A DNA stretch of 64,000 nt from Mesorhizobium onobrychidis (GTDB taxonomy: Bacteria > Pseudomonadota > Alphaproteobacteria > Rhizobiales > Rhizobiaceae): the NCBI RefSeq assembly GCF_024707545.1, contig NZ_CP062229.1:6119501-6183500 (forward strand), written 5' to 3'. The position numbers and the translations under genes are program-made. How positions within the stretch are numbered: position 1 is the first letter of the stretch; each line of letters starts with the position of its first letter. Positions 17,990 through 26,017 of this stretch are shown here, piece by piece. The notes beneath the pieces are model-generated. The model worked only from the letters and a program-made list of their open reading frames with translations. It ran no database searches and was not told the origin of the DNA.

Positions 17990-18297
17990 GGCAGACTCCC
18001 GCCGATCTCGGCTTCCGCTTCGTCGACGCCGGAAATCCTGGCCGGATTGAGGCCCGCCTTCAGCCGCACGCCCCGTCCGCCAGCCTGGCTGGTCGCGCCT
18101 TCCCCGATCAACTCGATGCCAGCAGCCTCAAGTGCTGCAATCAATTTCATCAACGAATCGACATTGCCCCGGATCATCGCCTCGCTGGCTTCCATGCGCT
18201 GAATTGTCGGGACCGAAAGGCCGGACAACTCGGCAAGCCTGCGCTGGTCGATACCGAGCAGCGCCCTGGCGGCGCGCAATTGTGGTGCAGTTATCAC
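17986..18297 (-). CDS. XRE-type helix-turn-helix regulator at the head of the Ehr operon
   Basis: The protein is 103 residues. The N-terminal half is a lambda-repressor-like HTH (LRAARALLGIDQRRLAELSGLSVPTIQRMEA, residues 7-37). The remainder is a short variable tail with VRLKAGLNPARISGVDEAEA. It starts with GTG at 18297 and its last 4 bases overlap hyfB, so it is cotranscribed with the complex. A perfect palindrome lies 23-39 bases upstream (18320-18336), the expected position for an autoregulatory operator. A regulator translationally coupled to an Ehr complex is unusual and suggests autogenous control of the whole operon. Confidence 0.85.
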   Translation of the reverse strand: MITAPQLRAARALLGIDQRRLAELSGLSVPTIQRMEASEAMIRGNVDSLMKLIAALEAAGIELIGEGATSQAGGRGVRLKAGLNPARISGVDEAEAEIGGSLP

Positions 18298-18319
18298 CGG
18301 CGACCCTTCGGCTCAGCTT

Positions 18320-18336
18320 TGAGACATGATGTCTCA
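18320..18336. promoter_or_regulatory. candidate operator of the XRE regulator
   Basis: The sequence TGAGACATGATGTCTCA is a perfect 7-bp inverted repeat, TGAGACA and TGTCTCA, around a 3-base centre. It is 23 bases upstream of the XRE start codon and is the only strong dyad in the region. XRE repressors bind such short dyads as dimers, so autoregulation of the xre-hyf operon is the simplest reading. Inferred from position and symmetry only. Confidence 0.6.
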
Positions 18337-18727
18337 GCGTTGCAGCATACATTGAAATGTGCTACCGTCAATTACTGATGTGTGAGGCATCTATTTGCCG
18401 ACGACCCAGCGACCCCCTTGGATGAGATGACGGGCGAACATCCGGGCGTTCCCCGCAATCAAACCAAGATGGCGGGGCGGCTGACATAGGAACTTGGCCA
18501 TAGGTCGTGGCAGCGCGGCCCGCGCTGAAGATATCGCAACCAGCGGCGAATACTCTCCTCTGGACCATCGCCGGACTCCGGAAGCAGTCCAAGATGCTCT
18601 CGACATGGAAGACGCAGCGGCTGCACCATCTCCTTAGGCAAAGAGTGTAGCCACCCTGCAACGGCTGCTCACGCGTGCCGTTACTCAGTCGCCAGCGCGA
18701 TGGCCGGGCGCGGCACCGCGAATCTGC
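18337..18727. other. non-coding gap with no convincing gene
   Basis: This 390-base stretch lies between the promoter region of the Ehr operon and the 3' end of the ABC ATPase gene. Minus-strand frames are open between about 18391 and 18661, and one ends with a plausible protein tail (FARHLIQGGRWVVGK). None has a recognisable domain, a Shine-Dalgarno or a consistent frame, so it could be a decayed gene or chance. I call no gene here. Confidence 0.5.
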
Positions 18728-19795
18728 TCAGGCGATACGCAATTCCGTGGCCGCATCGAAGAGGTGCACCTTGCCCGGCAGCACCGAAAGATTGATCGCC
18801 GTGCCGGCGTTGCGGCGCTCGTCACGCGGCACCACGGCGACGGCGTCGTATCCCGCCACGCGTAAATGAATCTGGACATCCGCGCCGGTCGTTTCGGACA
18901 GCACGACCTCGCCCTTGATCTCACCCGCATCTGAAATGCCGAGATCATTTGGCCGGACGCCCATGATGACCTTTTGGCCTGGCTTCGCCTTGATCTGCGG
19001 TGAGAGGCCGATCGACACGCCTTCGGCGACGAAGCGAGGACTGCCGCCCGCGGTCTCGACAGCGCCAGCGATGAAATTCATTGAAGGCGAGCCGATGAAA
19101 TCAGCGACATATTTCGAGTTCGGGCGCTCGTAGACCTCGTCGGGCGTGCCGATCTGCATGATCCTGCCGGCGTGCATCAGCACGATCTTGTCAGCCATCG
19201 TCATCGCCTCGATCTGGTCATGGGTGACGTAGATCGTGGTCGTGCCGAGACGATTGTGGAGTTGGCGGATTTCCACGCGCATATGAGTGCGCAGCTTCGC
19301 GTCGAGATTGGAGAGCGGCTCGTCGAAAAGGAAGACGGCGGCATTCCGCACCATGGCGCGGCCCATGGCGACGCGCTGGCGCTGGCCGCCCGACAGTTCC
19401 TTGGGATAGCGGCCGAGGTAGGGCGTGAGATTCAGGATTTCCGCCGCCCATTCGACCTTCTTCCTGATCTCGGCCTTTGGCACTTTCGCCACTTCGAGAC
19501 TGAAGCCGATATTGTCGAACACCTTCATTGTCGGATAGAGCGCGTAGTTCTGGAACACCATCGCGATGTCGCGATCGCGCGGGTGAACGTCATTGACCCG
19601 CCTGTCGCCAATCAACAGATCGCCGTTGGTCACACTTTCGAGCCCTGCTGTCATGCGCAGGAGCGTGGTCTTTCCGCAGCCCGACGGCCCAAGAAGGACG
19701 ACGAATTCGCGGTCGGCAATGCCGAAGGAGATATCCTTCATCACCTCGACATGCCCGAAATTCTTGGCGATGTTCCTATATTCTACGGTAGCCAT
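18728..19795 (-). CDS. ABC transporter ATP-binding protein, UgpC/MalK type
   Basis: The 355-residue ATPase of a carbohydrate importer has an N-terminal nucleotide-binding domain with Walker A GPSGCGKTT (about residues 38-46), the signature LSGGQRQRVAMGRAM, Walker B AVFLFDEP and the H-loop TIYVTHDQ. A C-terminal OB-type MalK regulatory domain follows (FIGSPSMNFI, VIMGVRPNDLGI). It is the last gene of the operon that begins at 23943. The start ATG at 19795 gives MATVEYRNIAK, which aligns with the family; a longer in-frame reading upstream is unconserved. It should energise the two permeases encoded upstream. Confidence 0.92.
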   Translation of the reverse strand: MATVEYRNIAKNFGHVEVMKDISFGIADREFVVLLGPSGCGKTTLLRMTAGLESVTNGDLLIGDRRVNDVHPRDRDIAMVFQNYALYPTMKVFDNIGFSLEVAKVPKAEIRKKVEWAAEILNLTPYLGRYPKELSGGQRQRVAMGRAMVRNAAVFLFDEPLSNLDAKLRTHMRVEIRQLHNRLGTTTIYVTHDQIEAMTMADKIVLMHAGRIMQIGTPDEVYERPNSKYVADFIGSPSMNFIAGAVETAGGSPRFVAEGVSIGLSPQIKAKPGQKVIMGVRPNDLGISDAGEIKGEVVLSETTGADVQIHLRVAGYDAVAVVPRDERRNAGTAINLSVLPGKVHLFDAATELRIA

Positions 19796-19826
19796 TCGCT
19801 CTCTCCAGAAGCCCGGATTCGGGTCG

Positions 19827-20552
19827 TCAGTATTTCTGCCTTGTCGGCGTGATGACGATTTCCTGCACGAGGGCGTTCTGCGGCATCTGGTAGGTGTGCA
19901 GCATGAGGTCAGCGACGTGCTCGGGCCCAATCCCGCCGCCGATCTTGAGCTTGTTAGCCTTGTAGTTGGCGAGCGTCTGCGGATCGAGGACGCCGCTCAG
20001 AACTTCGGTTTCGATCACCCCGGGCGAAAGCACAACCACGCGGACGTCATAGTCGGAAAGATAGTCGCGCAGCGATTCCGACACGGCGTGAACGAAGAAT
20101 TTTGTCCCGCAGTAAACCGTATGATCCGGATAGACCTTCCGGCCAGCGATCGAACTCATCATGAACAGCGTCCCATGACGGCGCTCCATCATGCCCGCCA
20201 TCACGGCGTGGACCGAGTTCAGCACGCCTTTCGTGTTGATGTCGATCATCTCGTCCCATTCCTCGGGCGGCTGGCGGCCTATGTCGGCAAGGCGCGCGAT
20301 GCCGGCATTGGCAAAGAGCATGTCGACCGGTCCGTATTCGGCTTCCGCCCCCTTCACGGCGGCTGCGATTGCGGCGCGGTCCCGGACATCGACCTGCCGA
20401 GCCATGCTGTCGGGCAGATTCAGCGCCTCCATGCGCTCCAGACGGCGGGCCATCATAAGAACAGGATGGCCGGCGCGCGAAAACACCTTGGCGACCGCCT
20501 CGCCGATACCAGAACTGGCTCCTGTCACTGCTACGAGCTGTTTTCCAGCCAT
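19827..20552 (-). CDS. SDR family oxidoreductase within the polyol/sugar ABC operon
   Basis: A classical SDR of 241 residues with TGASSGIG at 10-17, NAG at 82-84, Ser133/134 and the catalytic Tyr147/Lys151 (VYCGTK). The region PGVIETEVLSGVLDP and the YdfG-like layout suggest oxidation of a sugar alcohol or hydroxy acid. The gene sits between the binding protein and the ATPase of an ABC importer, so it probably performs the first oxidation of the imported compound. A perfect 14-bp hairpin separates it from the binding-protein gene upstream. The ARRLERME segment after strand 2 has basic residues, which would favour NADP. Confidence 0.88.
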   Translation of the reverse strand: MAGKQLVAVTGASSGIGEAVAKVFSRAGHPVLMMARRLERMEALNLPDSMARQVDVRDRAAIAAAVKGAEAEYGPVDMLFANAGIARLADIGRQPPEEWDEMIDINTKGVLNSVHAVMAGMMERRHGTLFMMSSIAGRKVYPDHTVYCGTKFFVHAVSESLRDYLSDYDVRVVVLSPGVIETEVLSGVLDPQTLANYKANKLKIGGGIGPEHVADLMLHTYQMPQNALVQEIVITPTRQKY

Positions 20553-20580
20553 TGCTTTTCCTCTTGGGAATTGTCGATAC

Positions 20581-20611
20581 CCGGGGTGGCGGCCTTAGGC
20601 CGCCACCCCGG
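20581..20611 (-). promoter_or_regulatory. intercistronic stem-loop after the binding-protein gene
   Basis: A perfect 14-bp inverted repeat (arms 20581-20594 and 20598-20611, CCGGGGTGGCGGCC in the left arm) closes on a 3-base TTA loop. It lies 5 bases beyond the stop codon of the binding-protein gene. No T-run follows on the minus strand, so it is more likely a 3'-end-protecting or partially attenuating structure than a full terminator. Such structures commonly raise binding-protein mRNA relative to downstream genes. Confidence 0.75.
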
Positions 20612-20616
20612 AACAT

Positions 20617-22122
20617 TCAGCCCTTGGCGACGAGATCGTCGACCTGGGTTTTCAGGGCGTCGAGCGACTCCTTGGCCGAGCCCGACTGGCCGGCGAAGTA
20701 TTTGCCCAGTGCAACCGGGATCATATCGCTCGAGAGTTCTGCCCATGCCGGCAGGTCGGGCTCGGATCCCATGTAGTTGGCGATGGTGTCGCGCACGACC
20801 GGCAAATGGCGGGTCGTGCCGGCGCCGACACGCGCATTGGCCAGCACGCGCGGATCGTCATAGACGCTGGTGCGCGTTGGCCCCGTACCGCCGCCCAGAA
20901 CGGTTATCAGCGCCTGGGTATCGGCTGAGGTCGCCCACTGCATGAAAATCCAGGCGGCGTCCGGGCTCTTCGAGTATTTCGACACCGCGAGCGAAGAACC
21001 GCCCTGGTGACCAACGCCCGGAATTTCGCCGAATCCGGTCTGCTCGACGGTGCGCAGCGTGGCGGCAGGTTTCGGCGGAACCATCGCTTCCATCAGACCG
21101 GAGACCTTGGAAGCCTTGGGATCGTCGAAGAACGGGAAGAATTCGCCCCAAGACAGCATCGAGGCCGCGACGCCCTGGCCGACCGACTGGCCCTCGCCAT
21201 CCCATGTCCAGCCGTCGACGCCGGGCGGCATCGTCGCCTTGAGCTTGTCCCAGTAGGCCATGGCGGCCAAGCCAGCTTCGTCATTGCCGGTGAATTTGCC
21301 GTCGGGGCCGAAAATCGAACCGCCATGGCCCCAAAGCCACGCCGTCCAATCGCATTCGAGGCTGTAATGGCCCGATTTCATCTGGCCGCTGGTGCCGTAC
21401 ATGTTCGGGCCCTTGGCGTCGGTGATCGCCGCAGACGCCTTCAGCAAATCGTCCAGCGTGGCCGGAGGCGGCAGCTTGAGCTCGTCCCAGACGTCCTTGC
21501 GGTACTGCATGATGAAGATCGGGATGTCATAGGGCACGCCGACCATGCGGTCCTCGTACATGGCGATACCGTCGACGAGCGGCTTCAGGAAGTCGTCGAT
21601 GTTGTAATTCGGCATTGCCAGATCGGCGTTCTTGAGCTGCTCACGCGGGTCGAAGACGTCCTGGCTGAAGCTCGCCGCCCAGCTCTGGTCGATATAGTAG
21701 AGGTCGTAAGTGCCGAGGCTCGACGCCACGTCGAGCGTCAGCTTCTGCAGCACTTGCTCGAGCGGCAGCACTTCGATCTCGACCTTGATGCCGGTAGCCT
21801 CCTCGAAATACTGCTTGAGCTGCGTGGCGATGGCATTCGACGGCGGCGTCGATTCGGTGGCGAGACGAAGGGTCGTTCCGGCAAAGGGCTTGCCGACATC
21901 CGAGAGCCACTTGGTGATTTCGGCGCTGGGCTTTAGTTCCTGTTCCTGAGCCGATGCCTGGCTGATGCCGTAGAACGGACGTCGTCCCAGGCCCATGCCG
22001 AGCGCGCCGGCACCGAGGCCGAGAATGCTTGCTGCGCGAAGAAACGAGCGCCGGTCCATCTGTCCGCGAACGAAGCGATCGGTGACAGAGGCAAGATGCG
22101 CCTTTCTGATGCTGTCTTTCAT
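20617..22122 (-). CDS. extracellular solute-binding protein, family 1 (Tat-exported)
   Basis: The 501-residue periplasmic binding protein of the importer carries a twin-arginine signal (MDRRSFLRAASILGLGAGALGMGL, about residues 23-46), so export of the folded protein is predicted. The mature part has the family 1 pattern: GTTLRLATESTPPSN, FEEATGIKVEIEVLPLEQVLQKLTLDVASSLGTYDLYYIDQSW and an LEAMVPPKPAATLRTVE lobe boundary. It is longer than MalE-type proteins (about 400-430 residues) but similar to polyol-type binding proteins. Ligand unknown; the adjacent kinase, dehydrogenase and SDR genes point to a sugar or polyol. Confidence 0.9.
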   Translation of the reverse strand: MKDSIRKAHLASVTDRFVRGQMDRRSFLRAASILGLGAGALGMGLGRRPFYGISQASAQEQELKPSAEITKWLSDVGKPFAGTTLRLATESTPPSNAIATQLKQYFEEATGIKVEIEVLPLEQVLQKLTLDVASSLGTYDLYYIDQSWAASFSQDVFDPREQLKNADLAMPNYNIDDFLKPLVDGIAMYEDRMVGVPYDIPIFIMQYRKDVWDELKLPPPATLDDLLKASAAITDAKGPNMYGTSGQMKSGHYSLECDWTAWLWGHGGSIFGPDGKFTGNDEAGLAAMAYWDKLKATMPPGVDGWTWDGEGQSVGQGVAASMLSWGEFFPFFDDPKASKVSGLMEAMVPPKPAATLRTVEQTGFGEIPGVGHQGGSSLAVSKYSKSPDAAWIFMQWATSADTQALITVLGGGTGPTRTSVYDDPRVLANARVGAGTTRHLPVVRDTIANYMGSEPDLPAWAELSSDMIPVALGKYFAGQSGSAKESLDALKTQVDDLVAKG

Positions 22123-22181
22123 TGTCTACTCCTCCGGTTTAATTCGCGATTTTCACAAGGCTGCGAATTCGAGCCTCCCAT

Positions 22182-23054
22182 CTATTGTTTCAACGATCCC
22201 ATCGTGAGACCGCGCACGAGGTGCTTTTGAACCAACAGAATGACGATGAAAGCGGGAATGATGGATGCGGCGCCAAGCGCGGCCATGTTGCCCCAGGCGG
22301 TGCCGATCGAGGTGACGAAGGTCGACGAGACGACAGGCACGGTCTTGACAGACGTGGTGGTCAGGGTCAGCGCAAACAGGAATTCGGTCCAGCTGAAGAT
22401 GAAGCAGAGGACCGCCGTGGCGGCGATGCCGCCCTTGGCCATCGGCAGCACGATCCGCCGGAAGATCATGAAGCGGCTGGCGCCATCGACAATGGCGCTC
22501 TCGTCGATCTCCGACGGAATGTCGTCGAAGAAGCTCTTCATCAGTAGGACGGCGAGCGGCAGGTTCATCAGCGCGTGGATCAGCACCATGCCGGTATAGG
22601 TGTCGATGAGACCGAAATTCTTGTAGATGAAGAACATCGGAACCGCGACCGCGACGGGCGGCATCATGCGCGTCGACAACACCCATCCGACAAAACTGTG
22701 CCGGCCGCGGAAGTTCATTCGCGATAGGGCATAGGCGGCAAGCGTGGCGATGGCGACGGCGAGCACGGTCGACAGCGTAGCGATCACGATCGAATCCCAG
22801 ACGCGGGGCGCCATGTAGAAATTGCCGCCGCCCGGCGTCACGGTGATGCCGCCGCTGCCCAGCGAAATCCCGAACACCTTCTGGAAATTGTCGAAGGTCG
22901 GCGTGAAAGCGAACAGTTTCGGCGGCCGGTTGAAGATGTCATTGCCGTGTTTGAACGCCACCGACGTCCAGTAGTAGATCGGAAAGAAGAAGACTGCGAC
23001 CACAACCCAGGCGGCGATGGTGCGAAGCATGCGCGTTGAGAAGGAGCCGTTCAT
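22182..23054 (-). CDS. carbohydrate ABC transporter permease, MalG-like
   Basis: The protein of 290 residues has six membrane helices and the EAA loop near the C-terminal half (EIDESAIVDGASRFMIFRRIVLPMAKGG), which docks on the ATPase. The cytoplasmic N-terminus (MNGSFSTRMLRTIAAW) and the FNRPPKLFAFTPTFDNFQKVF segment after helix 1 are typical of MalG-type (CUT1) subunits. It pairs with the MalF-like permease, whose stop codon is a base upstream, in a tightly packed operon. The binding-protein gene follows after 59 bases. Confidence 0.93.
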   Translation of the reverse strand: MNGSFSTRMLRTIAAWVVVAVFFFPIYYWTSVAFKHGNDIFNRPPKLFAFTPTFDNFQKVFGISLGSGGITVTPGGGNFYMAPRVWDSIVIATLSTVLAVAIATLAAYALSRMNFRGRHSFVGWVLSTRMMPPVAVAVPMFFIYKNFGLIDTYTGMVLIHALMNLPLAVLLMKSFFDDIPSEIDESAIVDGASRFMIFRRIVLPMAKGGIAATAVLCFIFSWTEFLFALTLTTTSVKTVPVVSSTFVTSIGTAWGNMAALGAASIIPAFIVILLVQKHLVRGLTMGSLKQ

Positions 23055-23055
23055 T

Positions 23056-23943
23056 TTACCATCTCACCTTCGCGATACGGATGAAGAGATTGGCAATGAC
23101 GAGGATGATCACCAGGGTGACGAGACTGAGCGTGGCTCCATAGCCCCATTTTACGAAGCTGAACGTCTGCTGCCATGCATAGAGGGAAAGCGAGTAGGTC
23201 GACGCTCCCGGCCCGCCGGAGGTCATGACGAAGACGTAGTCGAAGACGCGGAACAGATCGATGCCGCGGACCAGCACGGCGATGGCGATCACCTTCGACA
23301 TCATCGGCAGGGTGATACGCCGGAAAATCTGGAACGACGACGCGCCGTCGATCATCGCGGCCTCGTAAGGCTCGGGCGGCAGCGCCCTGAGACCGGCAAG
23401 GAAGATGAGGACCATGAACGGCGTCCACTGCCAGATTTCCGCGACGAGAACGCCGGCAAGCGCGGTCGACGCCGTGGCGAGGATGGGGTTGTTTGGATTG
23501 AGCAGACCAATCGACTGCAGGAGGTAGCTGATCACCCCGAACTGCGGATCCTCCATCAGCAGATACATCATGCCGACGATGGCCGGCGGGATGACGAGCG
23601 TCATCGTCAGGACGCCGCGCAGGAATCCGAAACCGAAGCCGTCGCTGTCGAGGAGCAGCGCGATCGCCATGCCGAGCACCAGTTCAAAGACCAGCGCGAT
23701 GGCGAAATAGGTGAAGGTGATGACGAGCGACTGCCAGAACCGCGTGTCGTTCCAGAGCTGCACCCAGTTTTCCGTTCCGACGAATTCGAGCGCCCGTCGG
23801 CGCGGGACGAACTCATGGAAGCTCAGCCAGATGTTGTAGATCAGGGGATAGACCGTGAAGACAAGCAGGATCGCCACCAGCGGCAGCAGCCAGGGCAGCG
23901 GGTGATCCGAAACGACGAAACGTCTGGCTTGGGCAACCCGCAC
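23056..23943 (-). CDS. carbohydrate ABC transporter permease, MalF-like
   Basis: A CUT1 permease of 295 residues with six helices and the EAA loop EPYEAAMIDGASSFQIFRRITLPMM. I prefer the GTG at 23943: it is preceded at the right distance by GGGAGGAA. The ATG at 23988 has no Shine-Dalgarno and lies inside an inverted repeat that looks like the operator. Starting at 23943 loses 15 unconserved residues. This is the first gene of the five-gene importer operon and is divergent from the SorC regulator at 24099. Confidence 0.9.
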   Translation of the reverse strand: MRVAQARRFVVSDHPLPWLLPLVAILLVFTVYPLIYNIWLSFHEFVPRRRALEFVGTENWVQLWNDTRFWQSLVITFTYFAIALVFELVLGMAIALLLDSDGFGFGFLRGVLTMTLVIPPAIVGMMYLLMEDPQFGVISYLLQSIGLLNPNNPILATASTALAGVLVAEIWQWTPFMVLIFLAGLRALPPEPYEAAMIDGASSFQIFRRITLPMMSKVIAIAVLVRGIDLFRVFDYVFVMTSGGPGASTYSLSLYAWQQTFSFVKWGYGATLSLVTLVIILVIANLFIRIAKVRW

Positions 23944-23972
23944 GCGTTCCTCCCGAACCGCTTCGTTTTGCG

Positions 23973-24010
23973 ATGCACAAATGTTCATATCTTGTGCATT
24001 TGTTCAAATG
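23973..24010. promoter_or_regulatory. operator cluster between the importer operon and its SorC regulator
   Basis: Two overlapping dyads lie in the divergent region: ATGCACAA (23973-23980) and TTGTGCAT (23992-23999), an 8-bp perfect inverted repeat with an 11-base spacer, and CATTTG-TT-CAAATG (23997-24010), a perfect 6-bp repeat. SorC/DeoR-type regulators bind such sites as dimers or tetramers. The position fits control of both the importer and the regulator gene. It also argues that the minus-strand ATG at 23988 is not used. Confidence 0.65.
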
Positions 24011-24098
24011 CTATATCGTCACCATGTCTGTGGCAAGCACTTGTTGGCCCGCTACAGCGGCATTCGGATGGGTGCGCCACCAGCATCGGAGGACCCTC

Positions 24099-25019
24099 AT
24101 GACGTCGATCGGTCTCCTGGCACGGGTAGCCCATCAGTATTTCGTGTTGGGCGAAACGCAGCAGGCCATCGCCGAGCGGCTGCAGATCAACCGCACCAAG
24201 ATCCACAGGTTGCTGGCCGAGGCGAAGGAGCGCGGCATCGTCTCGATCCGCATCAACGCCGGGACGTCCCAGGCGCTCGAAATGGAAGAACAGCTCAGGC
24301 GGAAGTACCGGCTCGACATATGCAGCGTCACACCGAACGATACCGGGTCGGAGCTCGGGCTCTCCGAAGTGATCGGCATCTATGCCGCGCAGACCGTCGA
24401 GACGCTGCTCAGGGACGACATGACGGTCGCCATGGCGTGGGGCCGAACCATGAGATGGCTCGCCTCCAACATCGAACCGGTGGCCCTCAGGAACGTTACC
24501 GTCGTGCCGCTTCTCGGCTCTCTGTCGCGCCGGTCGTCGATCGACAAATACGACGCCGCCGCCGTCTTTGCCCAGCGCACCCAGGCCGAATCCTACTATC
24601 TCCCCGGACCCATCATCTGCGACAGCCGCGAAAGCCGCGAGACGATCCTGCAGCAACCGAGCGCGCGCGAGGTTATCCAGAAGGCACTGAACGCCGACCT
24701 TGCGCTGATGAGCGTCGGCGGCACAACCAGCTCGACGCTTCGGAGCGTCGGTTATATGACCGACGAGGAATTCGACGATATCCTCAGCATGAAACCGATC
24801 GGGAACTTTCTCGGCTATTTCTTCGACCGGAACGCCGAACTCATCGACCATCCCGTCAATGAACGCATTGTCGGGGTTTACCCTCTCGACACAATGAACA
24901 TTCCCAAACGCATCCTTGTTTCCGGCGGAAAGAATAAGGTCGGCATCATGGCCAAGCTCCTGGAAAAGGGATTCTTCACCGGGCTCATCACCGACCAGGA
25001 GACGGGGAGTTCGCTCTGA
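24099..25019 (+). CDS. SorC family sugar-binding transcriptional regulator
   Basis: The protein of 306 residues begins MTSIGLLARVAHQYFVLGETQQAIAERL, an HTH of the SorC type (residues 6-50, with INRTKIHRLLAEAKERGIV as recognition region). A sugar-phosphate-binding domain follows (VGIYAAQTVETLLRDDMTVAMAWGRTM..., LMSVGGTTSSTLRSVGYM). These regulators sense phosphorylated sugars made in the pathway they control. The ATG at 24099 has a strong GGAGG eight bases upstream; a longer reading from 23973 would begin inside the operator. It is divergent from the importer operon and probably controls it. Confidence 0.88.
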   Translation: MTSIGLLARVAHQYFVLGETQQAIAERLQINRTKIHRLLAEAKERGIVSIRINAGTSQALEMEEQLRRKYRLDICSVTPNDTGSELGLSEVIGIYAAQTVETLLRDDMTVAMAWGRTMRWLASNIEPVALRNVTVVPLLGSLSRRSSIDKYDAAAVFAQRTQAESYYLPGPIICDSRESRETILQQPSAREVIQKALNADLALMSVGGTTSSTLRSVGYMTDEEFDDILSMKPIGNFLGYFFDRNAELIDHPVNERIVGVYPLDTMNIPKRILVSGGKNKVGIMAKLLEKGFFTGLITDQETGSSL

Positions 25020-25203
25020 CATCCACCGGCCGGGATTGCGGTAGCAACCGAAGGTGCTGTGCGATGTTGCCTGGAGCATCGCGCTCGCTTTCCTCTGAAA
25101 GCAGACTGGCATCGAATCCTCCCTAAGCCGTCCCTGGTTCGCTTCCATCGCCTGCAGAACATCCTTTGCGTCTTTTGCAGCCGGCACATTTCGCGCCGGC
25201 CGA

Positions 25204-26013
25204 TCAGACCACCCCCGACCTCCGGTTTGCCAGGATCATATCGGCAACCTCGACGAAGCCGCGTCCACCCCGCGACCTGGCGACGAAAACGGGTTCGGCG
25301 TCGATCTGTCCCTGGAAGTCCATGACATTCGCGACCCCGAACGAGTTCGGAAAGAACCCGAACATCGGGGCGTCGTTCGGGCTGTCTCCGACGAATGCAT
25401 AGGCCAGCTTTTCAGCATCGAGATCGGTTCCCAGCCTCTCGCTTGCAAAGCGGCGCGTCATCGACAGCTTGTCGTATCGGCCGAACCAGCCATTCACATG
25501 GATCGACGAAATCTTGGCGACAGCGCCGGCCTGCTCGAAAATCTGCTTGATGCGCCTGGCATCGGACATCGGCAGCGCCGGAACATCTTCGCAAAAGTCG
25601 ATGGCCAGATCGGCTTCGCGGTATTGCTGGTCGGCGGATACGGCCGAACCCGGCACTTCCTGGACAATGCGCCTTTCCAGTTCGGTGAGCCTGCGCCTGT
25701 TTTCCCGGCGTTCCTCAGCGCTCGCCGCGAAAACCCGGATCATCTTTCGCGTTGCCTGATCATAGGCGAAATAAAAAGCGCCATTTTCGCCGACCACACC
25801 GGTCACCGGCCAGAACCGGGCAATCATGTCGCACCAGCCTGCCGGTCTCCCGGTAATGGGAGCAACGACAAGGCCCGCCTCGTGCAGGCGTTCGAGCGCA
25901 CCGTAGGCATCGGCCGGAAGACGGCCCTCGGTAGTCAGCGTGTCGTCGATATCGCAGAAGACGCCGCGAATGCGCGACGCAGATTCGGGTCCGAATTCGG
26001 CGAGATCGCGCAT
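25204..26013 (-). CDS. HAD-IIB family hydrolase (Cof-type phosphatase)
   Basis: A 269-residue HAD phosphatase. Motif I is DIDDTLT (about residues 21-27), motif II is the Thr in ITGRPAGW, motif III is the Lys in YDKLSM and motif IV is GDSPNDAPMF. A C2B-type cap of the Cof kind lies between motifs II and III. It starts at the ATG 26013, five bases after the stop of the AraM-like gene, so the two are cotranscribed. A polyol- or sugar-phosphate substrate made by the neighbouring dehydrogenase is the natural inference. An upstream in-frame ATG would overlap araM and is unconserved. Confidence 0.87.
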   Translation of the reverse strand: MRDLAEFGPESASRIRGVFCDIDDTLTTEGRLPADAYGALERLHEAGLVVAPITGRPAGWCDMIARFWPVTGVVGENGAFYFAYDQATRKMIRVFAASAEERRENRRRLTELERRIVQEVPGSAVSADQQYREADLAIDFCEDVPALPMSDARRIKQIFEQAGAVAKISSIHVNGWFGRYDKLSMTRRFASERLGTDLDAEKLAYAFVGDSPNDAPMFGFFPNSFGVANVMDFQGQIDAEPVFVARSRGGRGFVEVADMILANRRSGVV

Positions 26014-26017
26014 CCGG

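Noticed and set aside
18368..18661. A 97-codon minus-strand gene in the gap before the ABC ATPase gene
   Set aside because: There is no Shine-Dalgarno, the frame is Cys/Arg/Ser-rich with no motif, and three overlapping frames are equally open, so it is likely chance or decayed sequence.
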